From an uncultured Eubacteriales bacterium (GTDB lineage: Bacteria > Bacillota > Clostridia > Lachnospirales > Lachnospiraceae), in assembly GCA_900545175.1 (NCBI GenBank), contig UQYF01000024.1, forward strand, positions 1-43,634: 43,634 bases of DNA, in the 5' to 3' direction. A program made the translations under genes and the position numbers. Positions within the stretch are counted from its first letter, which is position 1; the number at the start of each line of letters is the position of its first letter. The notes beneath the pieces were generated by a model. It was not told the origin of the DNA. It searched no databases and saw nothing but the letters and a program-made list of their open reading frames with translations. Shown here in pieces: positions 1 to 8,159 of this stretch.

Positions 1-69
1 AGTAAAATTGCACAACTGTTTATTGATAAATTTGAGTTTCGCAATTACCTATATTCACACTTAACATTC

Positions 70-361
70 AAGTGTTATAACTTGCAAATTATTTTTTGTG
101 TATAACGTGTTATGTTTATGAATTTCACGACTTTTGGGAGAAGCTTAGTTGTTCTTAGGACTCTGCTTGATTCTTAGCCAAAAGCAGCATGGATGCTGCT
201 TTAGAATCAAAGCATACAAGGATGTATGCTTTGATTCGATGGCGGACGTAATAAAAGCATTTATCAGAGTCCTTAGAACATCTTGCTTCGGACAACGAAG
301 CTGAAATTCATAAACATAACACGTTATACACAAGCAATCCAAAATAGCATGTTATATCTAT
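70..361 (+). repeat. MITE-like structured repeat, copy 1 (divergent ends)
   Basis: This is the most diverged full-length member of a family also present at 2877, 12142 (fragment), 18167 and 20042. The core (about 97-335) is bounded by a perfect 28-bp inverted repeat: TGTATAACGTGTTATG at the left pairs with CATAACACGTTATACA at the right. Inside are the GTTCTTAGGACTCTG / CAGAGTCCTTAGAAC stem, an AAAGCAGC-ATGGAT-GCTGCTTT hairpin and a perfect 14-bp hairpin starting GAATCAAAGCATAC. The outer ends read GTGTTATAACTTGC and GCATGTTATATC rather than the GTGTCAAAACATG seen in the other copies. It ends about 10 bp from the csoR stop codon. The first 69 bases of the window are AT-rich and show nothing else recognisable. 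Confidence 0.8.
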
Positions 362-371
362 GAACCCACTC

Positions 372-716
372 CTATCGCATAAGCTTCTGTATCACACCTA
401 CAAGCTCGTCTATAACCTCGTCATTTCCCTCGCGTATGTTCTCGGCGACACAGGTTCTTATATGATTTCCAAGAAGCACTTTGTTAAAGCTGTTGAGCGC
501 TGCGTTGATTGCCGCAACCTGAATCAGCACATCAGTACAGTATGCATCCTCCTCAATCATATGCTCAACACCTCTTACCTGACCCTCAATGCGCTTAAGG
601 CGGTTAATCAAATCCTTATACTCCTTCTCGGAACGCTCCTTGTGCTTATCACAGCAGCAACACTTATTGTCTGCACTGCTTCCACAGGCAGGACAGTTCT
701 CTTTCTTATTCTCCAT
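372..716 (-). CDS. csoR: CsoR-family metal-sensing transcriptional repressor
   Basis: A 114-residue member of the CsoR/RcnR (DUF156) family of all-helical repressors that leave DNA when they bind Cu(I) or a related effector. The family core RLKRIEGQVRGVEHMIE is present. Residues C60, H85 and C89 have the 25- and 4-residue spacing of the Cys-His-Cys copper site of CsoR, which argues against the RcnR nickel and CstR sulfur types. An unusual N-terminal extension carries six cysteines (C8, C11 and C19-C22) and may bind additional metal. The gene stands alone in the window; any co-transcribed target would lie beyond the left edge, past repeat copy 1. The ATG at 716 follows a GGAG box, and two operator-like palindromes lie directly upstream, so autoregulation is likely. 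The exact metal is inferred from the fingerprint only. Confidence 0.88.
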   Translation of the reverse strand: MENKKENCPACGSSADNKCCCCDKHKERSEKEYKDLINRLKRIEGQVRGVEHMIEEDAYCTDVLIQVAAINAALNSFNKVLLGNHIRTCVAENIREGNDEVIDELVGVIQKLMR

Positions 717-738
717 TGCAATCTCCGTTTCTTTTTAT

Positions 739-793
739 ATACCCCTCGTAGGTATTTTGTTAGCATAATATACCCTGATTGGGTATTTTGCAA
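739..793 (-). promoter_or_regulatory. csoR promoter with two CsoR-like operators
   Basis: On the minus strand a -35 TTGCAA (793-788) and a -10 TATTAT (770-765) are separated by exactly 17 bases. The spacer holds the palindrome ATACCCTGATTGGGTAT (770-786 on the plus strand). A second related palindrome, ATACCCCTCGTAGGTAT, lies at 739-755, just downstream of the -10. Operators of the TACCC...GGGTA kind are known for CsoR-family repressors. Their position is what autorepression would require. Confidence 0.75.
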
Positions 794-1020
794 GTACTTT
801 TTTCAAAATTTTAAAATTTTTGTAATCTGTTTTTGCTTCCTGCTCATAACTTCCTGTTCATAACAAGAAAGAATTCTGCTTTCCGTAATTCTCCGACTGC
901 TGCGGGTCGCCTATGCGGCAAAATTTTGTTCCGGCACCGGGCTTGTATAAAATACCTGAAAATGAACTGTCCACATCTCACAAGATTAATGAATTTTCTC
1001 TTTTATTTTATAAATTTTTT
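794..1020. other. Intergenic region with no gene seen
   Basis: Between the csoR promoter and the HD-GYP gene promoter the sequence is AT-rich with a short GC-richer patch near 890-930. Open frames here have no ribosome binding site or family resemblance. No RNA structure or repeat was recognised. Confidence 0.5.
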
Positions 1021-1049
1021 TTGACCGATTAAAATTATTATGCTATTAT
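1021..1049 (+). promoter_or_regulatory. Promoter of the HD-GYP gene
   Basis: A -35 TTGACC (1021-1026), a 17-base spacer and a -10 TATTAT (1044-1049) give near-consensus sigma-A geometry about 55 bases before the ATG at 1104. Confidence 0.65.
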
Positions 1050-1103
1050 TACTTATTAAAATACAGATAGTAAAATATAGATATTTTTGAAAGGTTCAAT
1101 GTT

Positions 1104-2810
1104 ATGTATTATGCCCTTTTAATATTACAATACATCGGAATTATAGCCTTATTTTTTGAAGTAATCTATGTCACAAGACAGCGAAGCTCCAGAATGCAGA
1201 CACTCTTACTTATAGTTATGTATTCCACAATGATTAACCTCGTTGGTTACATACTTGAAATGGAAGCCACAACGAAGCTGCTTGCAACGCAATCATTGAA
1301 GGTGACTTACATCGGCAAGCCTTTTATCATATTCTCGCTATACCTTTTTGTCATGGAATATTGTGGTGTGAGCATATCAAAGCGTTCCCGTAACATTTTT
1401 TTTGGCATAGGTCTTACGATTACCATGCTCGTATATACCAACAAATACCATCATCTTTTCTATTCATCAATAGATTTTGTTGACAGTGGAATATTTCCTC
1501 ATATGGTTCTGCACCATGGAATCTTATATAACCTATATACGGTGTTCCTTTGTTACTATTTTCTCGGAATGATTATCGTATGCATAAGAAAATACAGGAG
1601 GCATGAATCACCGATTATTCAAAAGCAGATACTTACTCTGCTCGCTATCATTGTGTTCAGTATATTAAGCCTTATCGCATACCTTCTTAATATCACAGGT
1701 GGATATGATGCTACCACAATGGCTTATCTTATAGCTGTATTCTTTTTTGAACGGCTTATGCGAAAATATGGGCTTTTTGATACGCTGACTCTTGCAAAGG
1801 ATGAAGCCGTTGACAATATGAAAAACGGTCTGATTGTTATAGACATATATGGCAATACTGTCTATATCAACGCTGAAGCCTCCAAGGTTCTCGACTGTAT
1901 CCAAAACTGTGAACACAGAAACAAACCTGTTGAATACCTCGAAAATCTTGCATCGAATGGAAAACCACTGTTTATAAGTCAGAAACTCGCACCGGAGCTT
2001 GAAAACATTTCCGGAAACGAGAACTATGTCTATGAGCTGTCATTGCATAGTATCATACACGATAATGCCAATTATGGTCAGCTGCTCATAATTACTGAAA
2101 GCACCAATCAATATTATTACACTGCAAGGCTTCGGGCAGAAGTAGAAAAAAAGACAAAGGAAGTAATCTCCATACAGCGTAATATCATCGGCAGCTTCGC
2201 CACAATAATTGAGGCTCGCGATGGCATCACAGGCTTACATATCAAGAACACAGGAAACCTTGTAAAAGTTCTCGTGAACGTAATGATGAAGGATCCGCGA
2301 TACTCTAATATAATTACATCTGACTACGCTCAGATGACAGCCGATGCAGCACATCTTCATGACATAGGTAAAATTGCCATTCCCGACCGCATACTCCAAA
2401 AAAGCGGAAAGCTGACAGATGAAGAATTTGCCATAATGAAAACACACCCTCAGGAAGGTGCCAAGATTCTCGACACTACGTTAAAGGGACTTGAGAGCGA
2501 TTCATACTACCAGATTGCACATGACATGGCTCTGTACCATCACGAACGCTACGATGGAACAGGCTACCCGGAAGGAATAAGCGGATGCTCAATTCCTCTC
2601 TGTGCAAGAATAATGGCAGTAGCTGATGTCTACGACGCACTCCGTTCTAAGAGGCATTACAAGGAAGGATTTTCTAAAGAAAAATCCGTTGAAATTATCC
2701 GTGTGAGTATGGGAACCCAGTTCGACCCATCCATTGCATCCATTTTTCTCTCGCATATAGATGAGATGGAGGCAGTAATCGACACGGACATAAATGACAC
2801 GAAGAAATAA
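1104..2810 (+). CDS. Seven-TM sensor with HD-GYP cyclic-di-GMP phosphodiesterase domain
   Basis: 568 residues. Residues 1-220 contain seven hydrophobic segments resembling the N-terminal 7TM region found before histidine kinases and cyclic-nucleotide enzymes. A short PAS-like segment follows (about 235-335), then a helical linker rich in charged residues (about 345-370), then an HD-GYP domain. HDIGKIAIPD places the catalytic HD at 419-420. HHERYDGTGYPEG starts at 479, and the ARIMAVADVYDAL motif is intact, so hydrolysis of c-di-GMP is expected. The ligand of the membrane part is unknown. GAAAGG precedes the ATG, a good promoter lies upstream and a strong terminator lies at 2826-2870, so this is a single-gene transcription unit. 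It was not possible to tell whether it acts on motility or surface polysaccharide. Confidence 0.93.
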   Translation: MYYALLILQYIGIIALFFEVIYVTRQRSSRMQTLLLIVMYSTMINLVGYILEMEATTKLLATQSLKVTYIGKPFIIFSLYLFVMEYCGVSISKRSRNIFFGIGLTITMLVYTNKYHHLFYSSIDFVDSGIFPHMVLHHGILYNLYTVFLCYYFLGMIIVCIRKYRRHESPIIQKQILTLLAIIVFSILSLIAYLLNITGGYDATTMAYLIAVFFFERLMRKYGLFDTLTLAKDEAVDNMKNGLIVIDIYGNTVYINAEASKVLDCIQNCEHRNKPVEYLENLASNGKPLFISQKLAPELENISGNENYVYELSLHSIIHDNANYGQLLIITESTNQYYYTARLRAEVEKKTKEVISIQRNIIGSFATIIEARDGITGLHIKNTGNLVKVLVNVMMKDPRYSNIITSDYAQMTADAAHLHDIGKIAIPDRILQKSGKLTDEEFAIMKTHPQEGAKILDTTLKGLESDSYYQIAHDMALYHHERYDGTGYPEGISGCSIPLCARIMAVADVYDALRSKRHYKEGFSKEKSVEIIRVSMGTQFDPSIASIFLSHIDEMEAVIDTDINDTKK

Positions 2811-2825
2811 TTATTATAATTATAA

Positions 2826-2870
2826 AAAAATCCGGCAGATATCCTACATACGGACATCTGCCGGATTTTT
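2826..2870 (+). terminator. Intrinsic terminator of the HD-GYP gene
   Basis: Stem AAAAATCCGGCAGAT...TCC pairs with GGA...ATCTGCCGGATTTTT, followed by a T-run. The A-run on the other side could make it work in both directions for the convergent kinase gene. Confidence 0.88.
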
Positions 2871-2876
2871 ATATTT

Positions 2877-3182
2877 GATTACAAGTGTCAAAACATGCCT
2901 TGTGAACTTAAATGTGTATAACAAGTTATATTTATGCATGTCTCGACTTTTGGGAGAAGCTTAGTTGTTCTTAGGACTCTGCTTAATTTCCAGCCAAAAG
3001 CAGCATGGATGCTGCTTTAGAAGCAATGCATACAAGGATGTATGCTTTGCTTCGGTGGCATATGCATAGAAAGTATTTATCAGAGTCCTTAGAACATCTT
3101 GCTTCGGACAACGAAGTGACATGCATAAATATAACTCGTTATACACGCATAGACTAAATCAGCATGTTTTGACACACGAATC
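2877..3182 (+). repeat. MITE-like structured repeat, copy 2
   Basis: A full copy of about 306 bp with terminal inverted repeats GTGTCAAAACATGC / GCATGTTTTGACAC. The internal stem begins TGTATAACAAGTTATA and pairs with TATAACTCGTTATACA with one mismatch. The GTTCTTAGGACTCTG stem and the two internal hairpins are present. It begins about 6 bp after the T-run of the preceding terminator. Its right end overlaps the stop codon of the convergent kinase gene. It has the same orientation as all other copies. Confidence 0.88.
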
Positions 3183-4104
3183 ATATATTGGAAATTCCGA
3201 ACTCTTCAGGAAGAAATCTCGGACATACATTCTCCGATGATGTAATTACGGAAGCGGCAAGGCGGCTTCCAATCTCAACCGACTCGCCAAGCGTCTTTCC
3301 ATAAGTAAGTCCACTCGCAACGCCTGCGCAGAACGCATCACCTGCTCCTGTTGTATCCTTAACCCTCACTCTCTGAGGAGGACATATTCCTTTATCGCCA
3401 TTCATATCGGCATATACAGCACCGTTTCCACCCATAGTCACAATCATTGACGGAATCCTGCCAAGCGTTACACGCTTTGCAAGTATATCTCTCAACTCTT
3501 CAGGGCTCTTCTGTGAATAATCCTCCATGAAAAGCATTCCGGCTTCAAGCTGATTGCAGATAAAGCAGTCAAAGTGCTTAAGGAAATCCCTTCTCTCAAC
3601 AGCAATGCTCATATTGCTGACAACACCGTACAGCTTCTTGTTATACTGCTTAGCAAGCGACACAACCTTCTTGATTATCTCTTTGTCCATATCGACCTCG
3701 ACAATAATCGAATCCGCATTTGAAATTATCTCGTCACCCTTTTTTTCAAGCAGTTCCAGTATCGGCATAAGATTAGGCCTTTGCGAAATCGAACCTGCCA
3801 AATCTCCGTTGTGGTCAAATACAGCAAGCCATGTTCCCATTCCGCCCGGCACAGTCATCACATAATCTGTGTTGACTTTATGGTTGTTAAGCTTCTTTAC
3901 GACTTCCTCGCCAAGAGCACTGTCATCAACAATGCCTACGAATGTAGGGCGAAGCTCAATGTTGGCTATATCCTCAACAACATTTCTGCTGACACCGCCA
4001 TGTATATACTCCACATGTCCGACATTTCTTCCATCAGGAATGTAGATATCCTCCGGAAAACCTTTTATATCTACAAACACTGCACCCATAACAACTATTC
4101 CCAT
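3181..4104 (-). CDS. PfkB-family carbohydrate or nucleoside kinase
   Basis: 307 residues from the chosen ATG at 4104, which has GAGGA five bases upstream; an ATG at 4116 is possible but has no ribosome binding site. The ribokinase-like fold is shown by the early GGVSRNVVEDIA substrate-side motif and by DTTGAGDAFCAGV near residue 250, where the last Asp of GAGD is the catalytic base and the small residues form the anion hole. The family phosphorylates sugars or nucleosides such as ribose, fructose, adenosine or pseudouridine; the sequence does not settle the substrate. There is no transporter or glycosidase next to it to help. The HD phosphohydrolase gene lies upstream on the same strand after a 143-base gap, so weak co-transcription is possible. 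Its stop codon overlaps the right end of repeat copy 2. Confidence 0.88.
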   Translation of the reverse strand: MGIVVMGAVFVDIKGFPEDIYIPDGRNVGHVEYIHGGVSRNVVEDIANIELRPTFVGIVDDSALGEEVVKKLNNHKVNTDYVMTVPGGMGTWLAVFDHNGDLAGSISQRPNLMPILELLEKKGDEIISNADSIIVEVDMDKEIIKKVVSLAKQYNKKLYGVVSNMSIAVERRDFLKHFDCFICNQLEAGMLFMEDYSQKSPEELRDILAKRVTLGRIPSMIVTMGGNGAVYADMNGDKGICPPQRVRVKDTTGAGDAFCAGVASGLTYGKTLGESVEIGSRLAASVITSSENVCPRFLPEEFGISNI

Positions 4105-4247
4105 AAAATTCCTCATTTCTGTTTTACATAATAATGCCTGTCATTTCAGGCTGCGTCATTGAGCTATTATAATGCATGTGTGTGGTTTTGCATAGAGTTT
4201 TATTTGGGTGATTCAATTTGAAGAAATACAATTCCATAAATTGCTGT

Positions 4248-4904
4248 TTACAGCACCTTACTCCCATTCGCCGTGAGCTTGAAGCGTGCGCCAAGCAATT
4301 CGGCGGCATGCCTGCACATCTGCATACGTCCTAAAAAGATATCAAAGTAATCATACATCGTGCATATGCTCTCATCTATCTGAAGATTTAACGATATGAG
4401 CTTCTTCTCCGGTGAAATCTTGAGTGCGGATTCAGTAACGGCATAGTTGACACGGTCATGGATATCGTACATGGATTTATCCTTAGCACGCACTCTGTCA
4501 CGTCTTACATCAGTCTTGTCCGCAATAACAAGCGCCGCCGACACTATATCCACTGCTCCGCCGGTGGACTCGTCATGATTTGCTATCGCTGAGACAACCG
4601 TGACTCTGTCATCAAGGCCCATGTCCGTCTGCCTTAGAAGCTCATTGGCAAGCAGTGCTCCGTATTCGGCATGGTGCTTCCTGTTGATACTGTTTCCTAT
4701 GTCATGCATGTAACCGGCAATCTTTGCAAGCTCAATTTCATGCTCGCTGTAGCCGAACTTAGAAAGTATGAGCGCTGCTCTCTCTGTCACAAGAGTACAA
4801 TGAACCTGTGAATGGTCAGTGTACCCTAAGATGCCAAGATTGTCATTTCCCTTTTTTATATATGCATTTATTTCCTTATTTTTTCTTATCTCTTTATATG
4901 TCAT
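4248..4904 (-). CDS. HD-domain metal-dependent phosphohydrolase
   Basis: 218 residues. The HD superfamily metal ligands are visible: H31 (TDHSQVH), H67-D68 in YMHDIGNS, the H-H pair in NRKHHAEYG, and a distal D in ALVIADKTD. This is the compact single-domain HD type seen widely in Firmicutes, not HD-GYP, and family members hydrolyse phosphomonoesters or nucleotides. The substrate cannot be read from sequence. GAGG lies five bases before the ATG at 4904. The gene is divergent from the Cys-cluster gene and lies upstream of the PfkB kinase on the same strand. Confidence 0.82.
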   Translation of the reverse strand: MTYKEIRKNKEINAYIKKGNDNLGILGYTDHSQVHCTLVTERAALILSKFGYSEHEIELAKIAGYMHDIGNSINRKHHAEYGALLANELLRQTDMGLDDRVTVVSAIANHDESTGGAVDIVSAALVIADKTDVRRDRVRAKDKSMYDIHDRVNYAVTESALKISPEKKLISLNLQIDESICTMYDYFDIFLGRMQMCRHAAELLGARFKLTANGSKVL

Positions 4905-5032
4905 ACAAGCCTCATTTCCGGGCAGATGCCCTATGTATCCATTGTAAATTCCGATTCTTAATGTAAGTATAACGCTATAAGCATAAAATATATTATCATG
5001 ATATTGTAAAATTCATGTAAATTCTATGCCGG

Positions 5033-5061
5033 TTGCGAAAAAGCAGAAACAATGCTAAACT
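5033..5061 (+). promoter_or_regulatory. Promoter of the Cys-cluster gene
   Basis: TTGCGA (5033-5038), a 17-base spacer and TAAACT (5056-5061) lie about 49 bases before the ATG at 5110. Confidence 0.55.
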
Positions 5062-5109
5062 AAAATGCATATCAGGCAATACCACAAAATACACAAAGGA
5101 GTCCACAAA

Positions 5110-5772
5110 ATGCTTCGTGAAGGCGATATAAATGATATTTCAGACGGAAAACTATATACATTAAATGACATGGTACGCGCGGACTGTCAGGACTGCACCG
5201 GATGCTCTGCCTGCTGCCGCGGGATGGGTAATTCCATTGTGCTGACACCATATGACGTGTGTCTGCTCACCAACAATCTTAACTGCGGCTTTGACAAGCT
5301 TATCGCAGATAGAGTTGAGCTGAATGTAATTGACGGACTTATACTTCCGAGCCTCAAAATGGCAGGAGAGAACGAACAATGTTCATTTCTTGACACCAAC
5401 GGCAGATGCAGCATACATTCGTTCCGCCCCGGAATATGCCGTCTGTTTCCTCTCGGACGTATATATGACGATAACGGTTTTAAATATTTTTTGCAGACAA
5501 ACGAATGCCTTAACAATCACCGCTTAAAAATAAAGGTGGAAAAATGGCTCGACACACCAGACATAGAGAAAAATGAGCGCTTCATATGGGAATGGCATGA
5601 GCTTTTAAAAAGACTAAGAAATGCAACAAAGGCCGACCCGGATTACGAGTCAGCCAAGAAACGCAACATGCTGCTGCTTCAATTATTCTATTTCACTCCA
5701 TACACTATCAATGATTTCTACTCACAGATTGAGGAGCGGATGAATATTATAAATTACCCACAGCCGGACTAA
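5110..5772 (+). CDS. YkgJ-family cysteine cluster protein
   Basis: 220 residues. The YkgJ/CxxCxxCC pattern is clear: C26, C29, C32, C35 and C36 at the N-terminus, then QCSFLDTNGRCSIHSFRPGICRLFPLG. These cysteines are thought to hold a metal, probably zinc or iron-sulfur; the function of the family is poorly known. The C-terminal half is charged and helical, without recognised motifs. The ATG at 5110 is preferred because AAAGGAG lies eight bases upstream; an in-frame ATG at 5065 has no such site. The gene converges on the alpha-galactosidase gene with only three bases between stop codons. Confidence 0.85.
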   Translation: MLREGDINDISDGKLYTLNDMVRADCQDCTGCSACCRGMGNSIVLTPYDVCLLTNNLNCGFDKLIADRVELNVIDGLILPSLKMAGENEQCSFLDTNGRCSIHSFRPGICRLFPLGRIYDDNGFKYFLQTNECLNNHRLKIKVEKWLDTPDIEKNERFIWEWHELLKRLRNATKADPDYESAKKRNMLLLQLFYFTPYTINDFYSQIEERMNIINYPQPD

Positions 5773-5802
5773 GTGTCAGACCACGTCCGGCTGGTCGTTT
5801 TT
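5761..5802 (+). terminator. Hairpin between convergent genes
   Basis: CAGCCGGAC (5761-5769) pairs with GTCCGGCTG (5785-5793), followed by a short T-run. The stem overlaps the last codons of both the Cys-cluster gene and the convergent alpha-galactosidase gene. Confidence 0.55.
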
Positions 5803-8157
5803 GTGTTCATCTGTGTCAAGCTGCTCCATAAAATAGAGCCTAGATGCAAAATCAGGGAAATGTCTTATCTCCTCCGAAAAGCCTGTCGCCGCAAAAGCCT
5901 GCTTAAGCTGCACGCCGCTTTCCATAAGCATTCCACCGCTAAGCTCATACTTTTCTGTCTCACCCGGCATCGTGATAAACTTTGCGACCATGCTGTGCAA
6001 GAGTGAACCTTGCCTTATATGAACCGGTGCTGCAGTATTTATAAGATCTCCAAAATCTTTTATATTGTGCTTTAACGGTCTGTTGTAAAAACGATACATT
6101 TTATTCTCATCAAGCCCCGCAGCATAATAGACTTCATTCTGTGTGTTGGCATGCACAAGCTCCTGCATGACAAGACCGACTGCACGGCTGCCGTCAGCAT
6201 CGGCAACAGTCCATTGGTGAATGTTTCCGGTGCGCTGGCGGATAAACGTGCCAAACTGCATCGTATGTCTCCACTTCTTATAAATGCTTATCTGTGCCTT
6301 TATCTCGTTTAGCTCTTCCTTCTTCATATCCACAAGATTGCACTCATAGCCGCATATACCAAATGCTGCTACATTGAATCTGGTGCTAAGAGGTGTAACT
6401 CTTAACGTCTGATGATTCGGGCAGGCTGACACATGCGCTGACACAACAGACATCGGATAGCCATAGCTTAATCCTTCCTGTATATAAGTTCTGCTTACCG
6501 CATCCGTGTTGTCGCTCGCCCATATCTGCGGAAAATAGCACAATATTCCAAGATCGAAGCGGTTTCCTCCTGCCGCACAGCCCTCGAACAGTATATCCGG
6601 AAAACGCTCAACAAGAGTACGCATTATTTTGCCAAGTGCAACCACATAGCGGTGTGCCACCTCGCCCTGCTGCCTGCCCTGCTCTTGCAGATACCTCGAA
6701 TAATAATCGGAAAATATTCTGTTCATGTCCCATTTTACATATGCGATATTTGCGGATGAGAACACTCTTGTCATGCTCTCAATAATATACTCTGCCACAT
6801 CAGGATTGCACAAATCGAGCACTCTCTGGTTTCGCCCTTCCGAATGAGCGCATCCCGGAATGTCCATAGCCCAGTCAGGATGCTTTCTGTACAGCTCACT
6901 GTTGACATTTACCATCTCAGGCTCAACCCATATTCCAAATGACATCCCCAGTCCGTTAATTTTATCGCATATGCCTTTAAGTCCGTCAGGCAGCTTCTTT
7001 TTATTCACATACCAGTCTCCAAGCGAACAAGTATCGTCATTTCTGTTCCCAAACCAGCCGTCATCCATGACAAAAAGCTCAACGCCGACATTTTTTCCCG
7101 CCTTTGCAAGCTCATAAAGTTTCCTCTCACTTATATCAAAATAAGCCGCTTCCCAGCTGTTTAAAAGCACAGGGCGCTCCTTATACTGCCACTTTCCGCG
7201 CACAATATGCTTCCTTACAAATGAGTGCATATTCCGGCTCATCCGGTTAAAGCCGTACCCCGAATAAGTCATCACTGCTTCCGGTGCCTCAAAATCGCAG
7301 CCCGGCTCTAACATATATGAAAATGACTGAGGATTTATTCCTGCCACTATCCTTGTCATATCACACATCCCTGTCTCGACAGCTTCATAATGATTGCCGC
7401 TGTAGATAAGGTTAAGCCCTATACATTCTCCTTGCTCCTGCGTTGTATCCTGCTTAGATATCATCACAAATGGATTTGCTCTGCTCGATGAAGTTCCTGT
7501 ATAGGATGAATTGACATGCTTTCCTGCTGTTACAACTGTATCATGTCTGTCCATCTCCCGCGCCCATGCACCGTTAAATGTAGTGAACACATACCCTGTA
7601 CCGTCAATATCCATCAGCATGCTCATAATTCGTCTTATATTCACGTCAGCTTCGCTCTCATTTATAAGGCGGCAGCTTCTGCATATCACATCACAGTCCT
7701 CGTACACATAGTAGTACATTTCAAGCGTCAGCCTGTAATTCTTATCCTTGAGGATTATCTTTAACTGTTCCACTTCATCCTCACTGCCATATGAGCATGG
7801 CAGAGTCGCCAGCTCGTCCCTGCCTTTTCTTATCTCATAACCATCATATAGAAAATCTGATGAAAAACCTCCGTCAGCATGGATAAGCTCTATAAAAGGC
7901 TCCCTTATGTCACCCTTTCCATACGATGACATCTCAAGGCGTGCCGCTTCAAGCGAGAATGCCGGATTATCGCCTGAATAACTGACTGTGTTTCCGACAG
8001 CCATCGTCTGCTTTCTAGAGAGTGCTTCCGCACAGCCTCCGATATTTATTCTTTTTCCATAATAAAGATGCTCAAGGTGCCCTGTCGGTAGCACCATAAA
8101 TGCATATGTCGTATTTTTTGTATCCAGAGTAAATACATTCTTATTTTCTGAAATCAT
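5776..8157 (-). CDS. Alpha-galactosidase, GH36
   Basis: 793 residues, the usual length of full-size bacterial GH36 enzymes, with an N-terminal beta-sandwich and a central TIM barrel. The barrel has MDDGWFG and GIWVEPEMVN, then KWDMNR with nucleophile D477, CAAGGNRFD, and WASDNTDA with acid/base D549. It should release galactose from raffinose-family oligosaccharides or melibiose. There is no signal peptide, so it is cytoplasmic. That fits the symporter encoded just two bases upstream (stop at 8160, start at 8157), with which it forms a translationally close pair. AAAGGA precedes the ATG. Regulation is not visible beyond a weak promoter upstream of the symporter. Confidence 0.95.
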   Translation of the reverse strand: MISENKNVFTLDTKNTTYAFMVLPTGHLEHLYYGKRINIGGCAEALSRKQTMAVGNTVSYSGDNPAFSLEAARLEMSSYGKGDIREPFIELIHADGGFSSDFLYDGYEIRKGRDELATLPCSYGSEDEVEQLKIILKDKNYRLTLEMYYYVYEDCDVICRSCRLINESEADVNIRRIMSMLMDIDGTGYVFTTFNGAWAREMDRHDTVVTAGKHVNSSYTGTSSSRANPFVMISKQDTTQEQGECIGLNLIYSGNHYEAVETGMCDMTRIVAGINPQSFSYMLEPGCDFEAPEAVMTYSGYGFNRMSRNMHSFVRKHIVRGKWQYKERPVLLNSWEAAYFDISERKLYELAKAGKNVGVELFVMDDGWFGNRNDDTCSLGDWYVNKKKLPDGLKGICDKINGLGMSFGIWVEPEMVNVNSELYRKHPDWAMDIPGCAHSEGRNQRVLDLCNPDVAEYIIESMTRVFSSANIAYVKWDMNRIFSDYYSRYLQEQGRQQGEVAHRYVVALGKIMRTLVERFPDILFEGCAAGGNRFDLGILCYFPQIWASDNTDAVSRTYIQEGLSYGYPMSVVSAHVSACPNHQTLRVTPLSTRFNVAAFGICGYECNLVDMKKEELNEIKAQISIYKKWRHTMQFGTFIRQRTGNIHQWTVADADGSRAVGLVMQELVHANTQNEVYYAAGLDENKMYRFYNRPLKHNIKDFGDLINTAAPVHIRQGSLLHSMVAKFITMPGETEKYELSGGMLMESGVQLKQAFAATGFSEEIRHFPDFASRLYFMEQLDTDEHKNDQPDVV

Positions 8158-8159
8158 AT

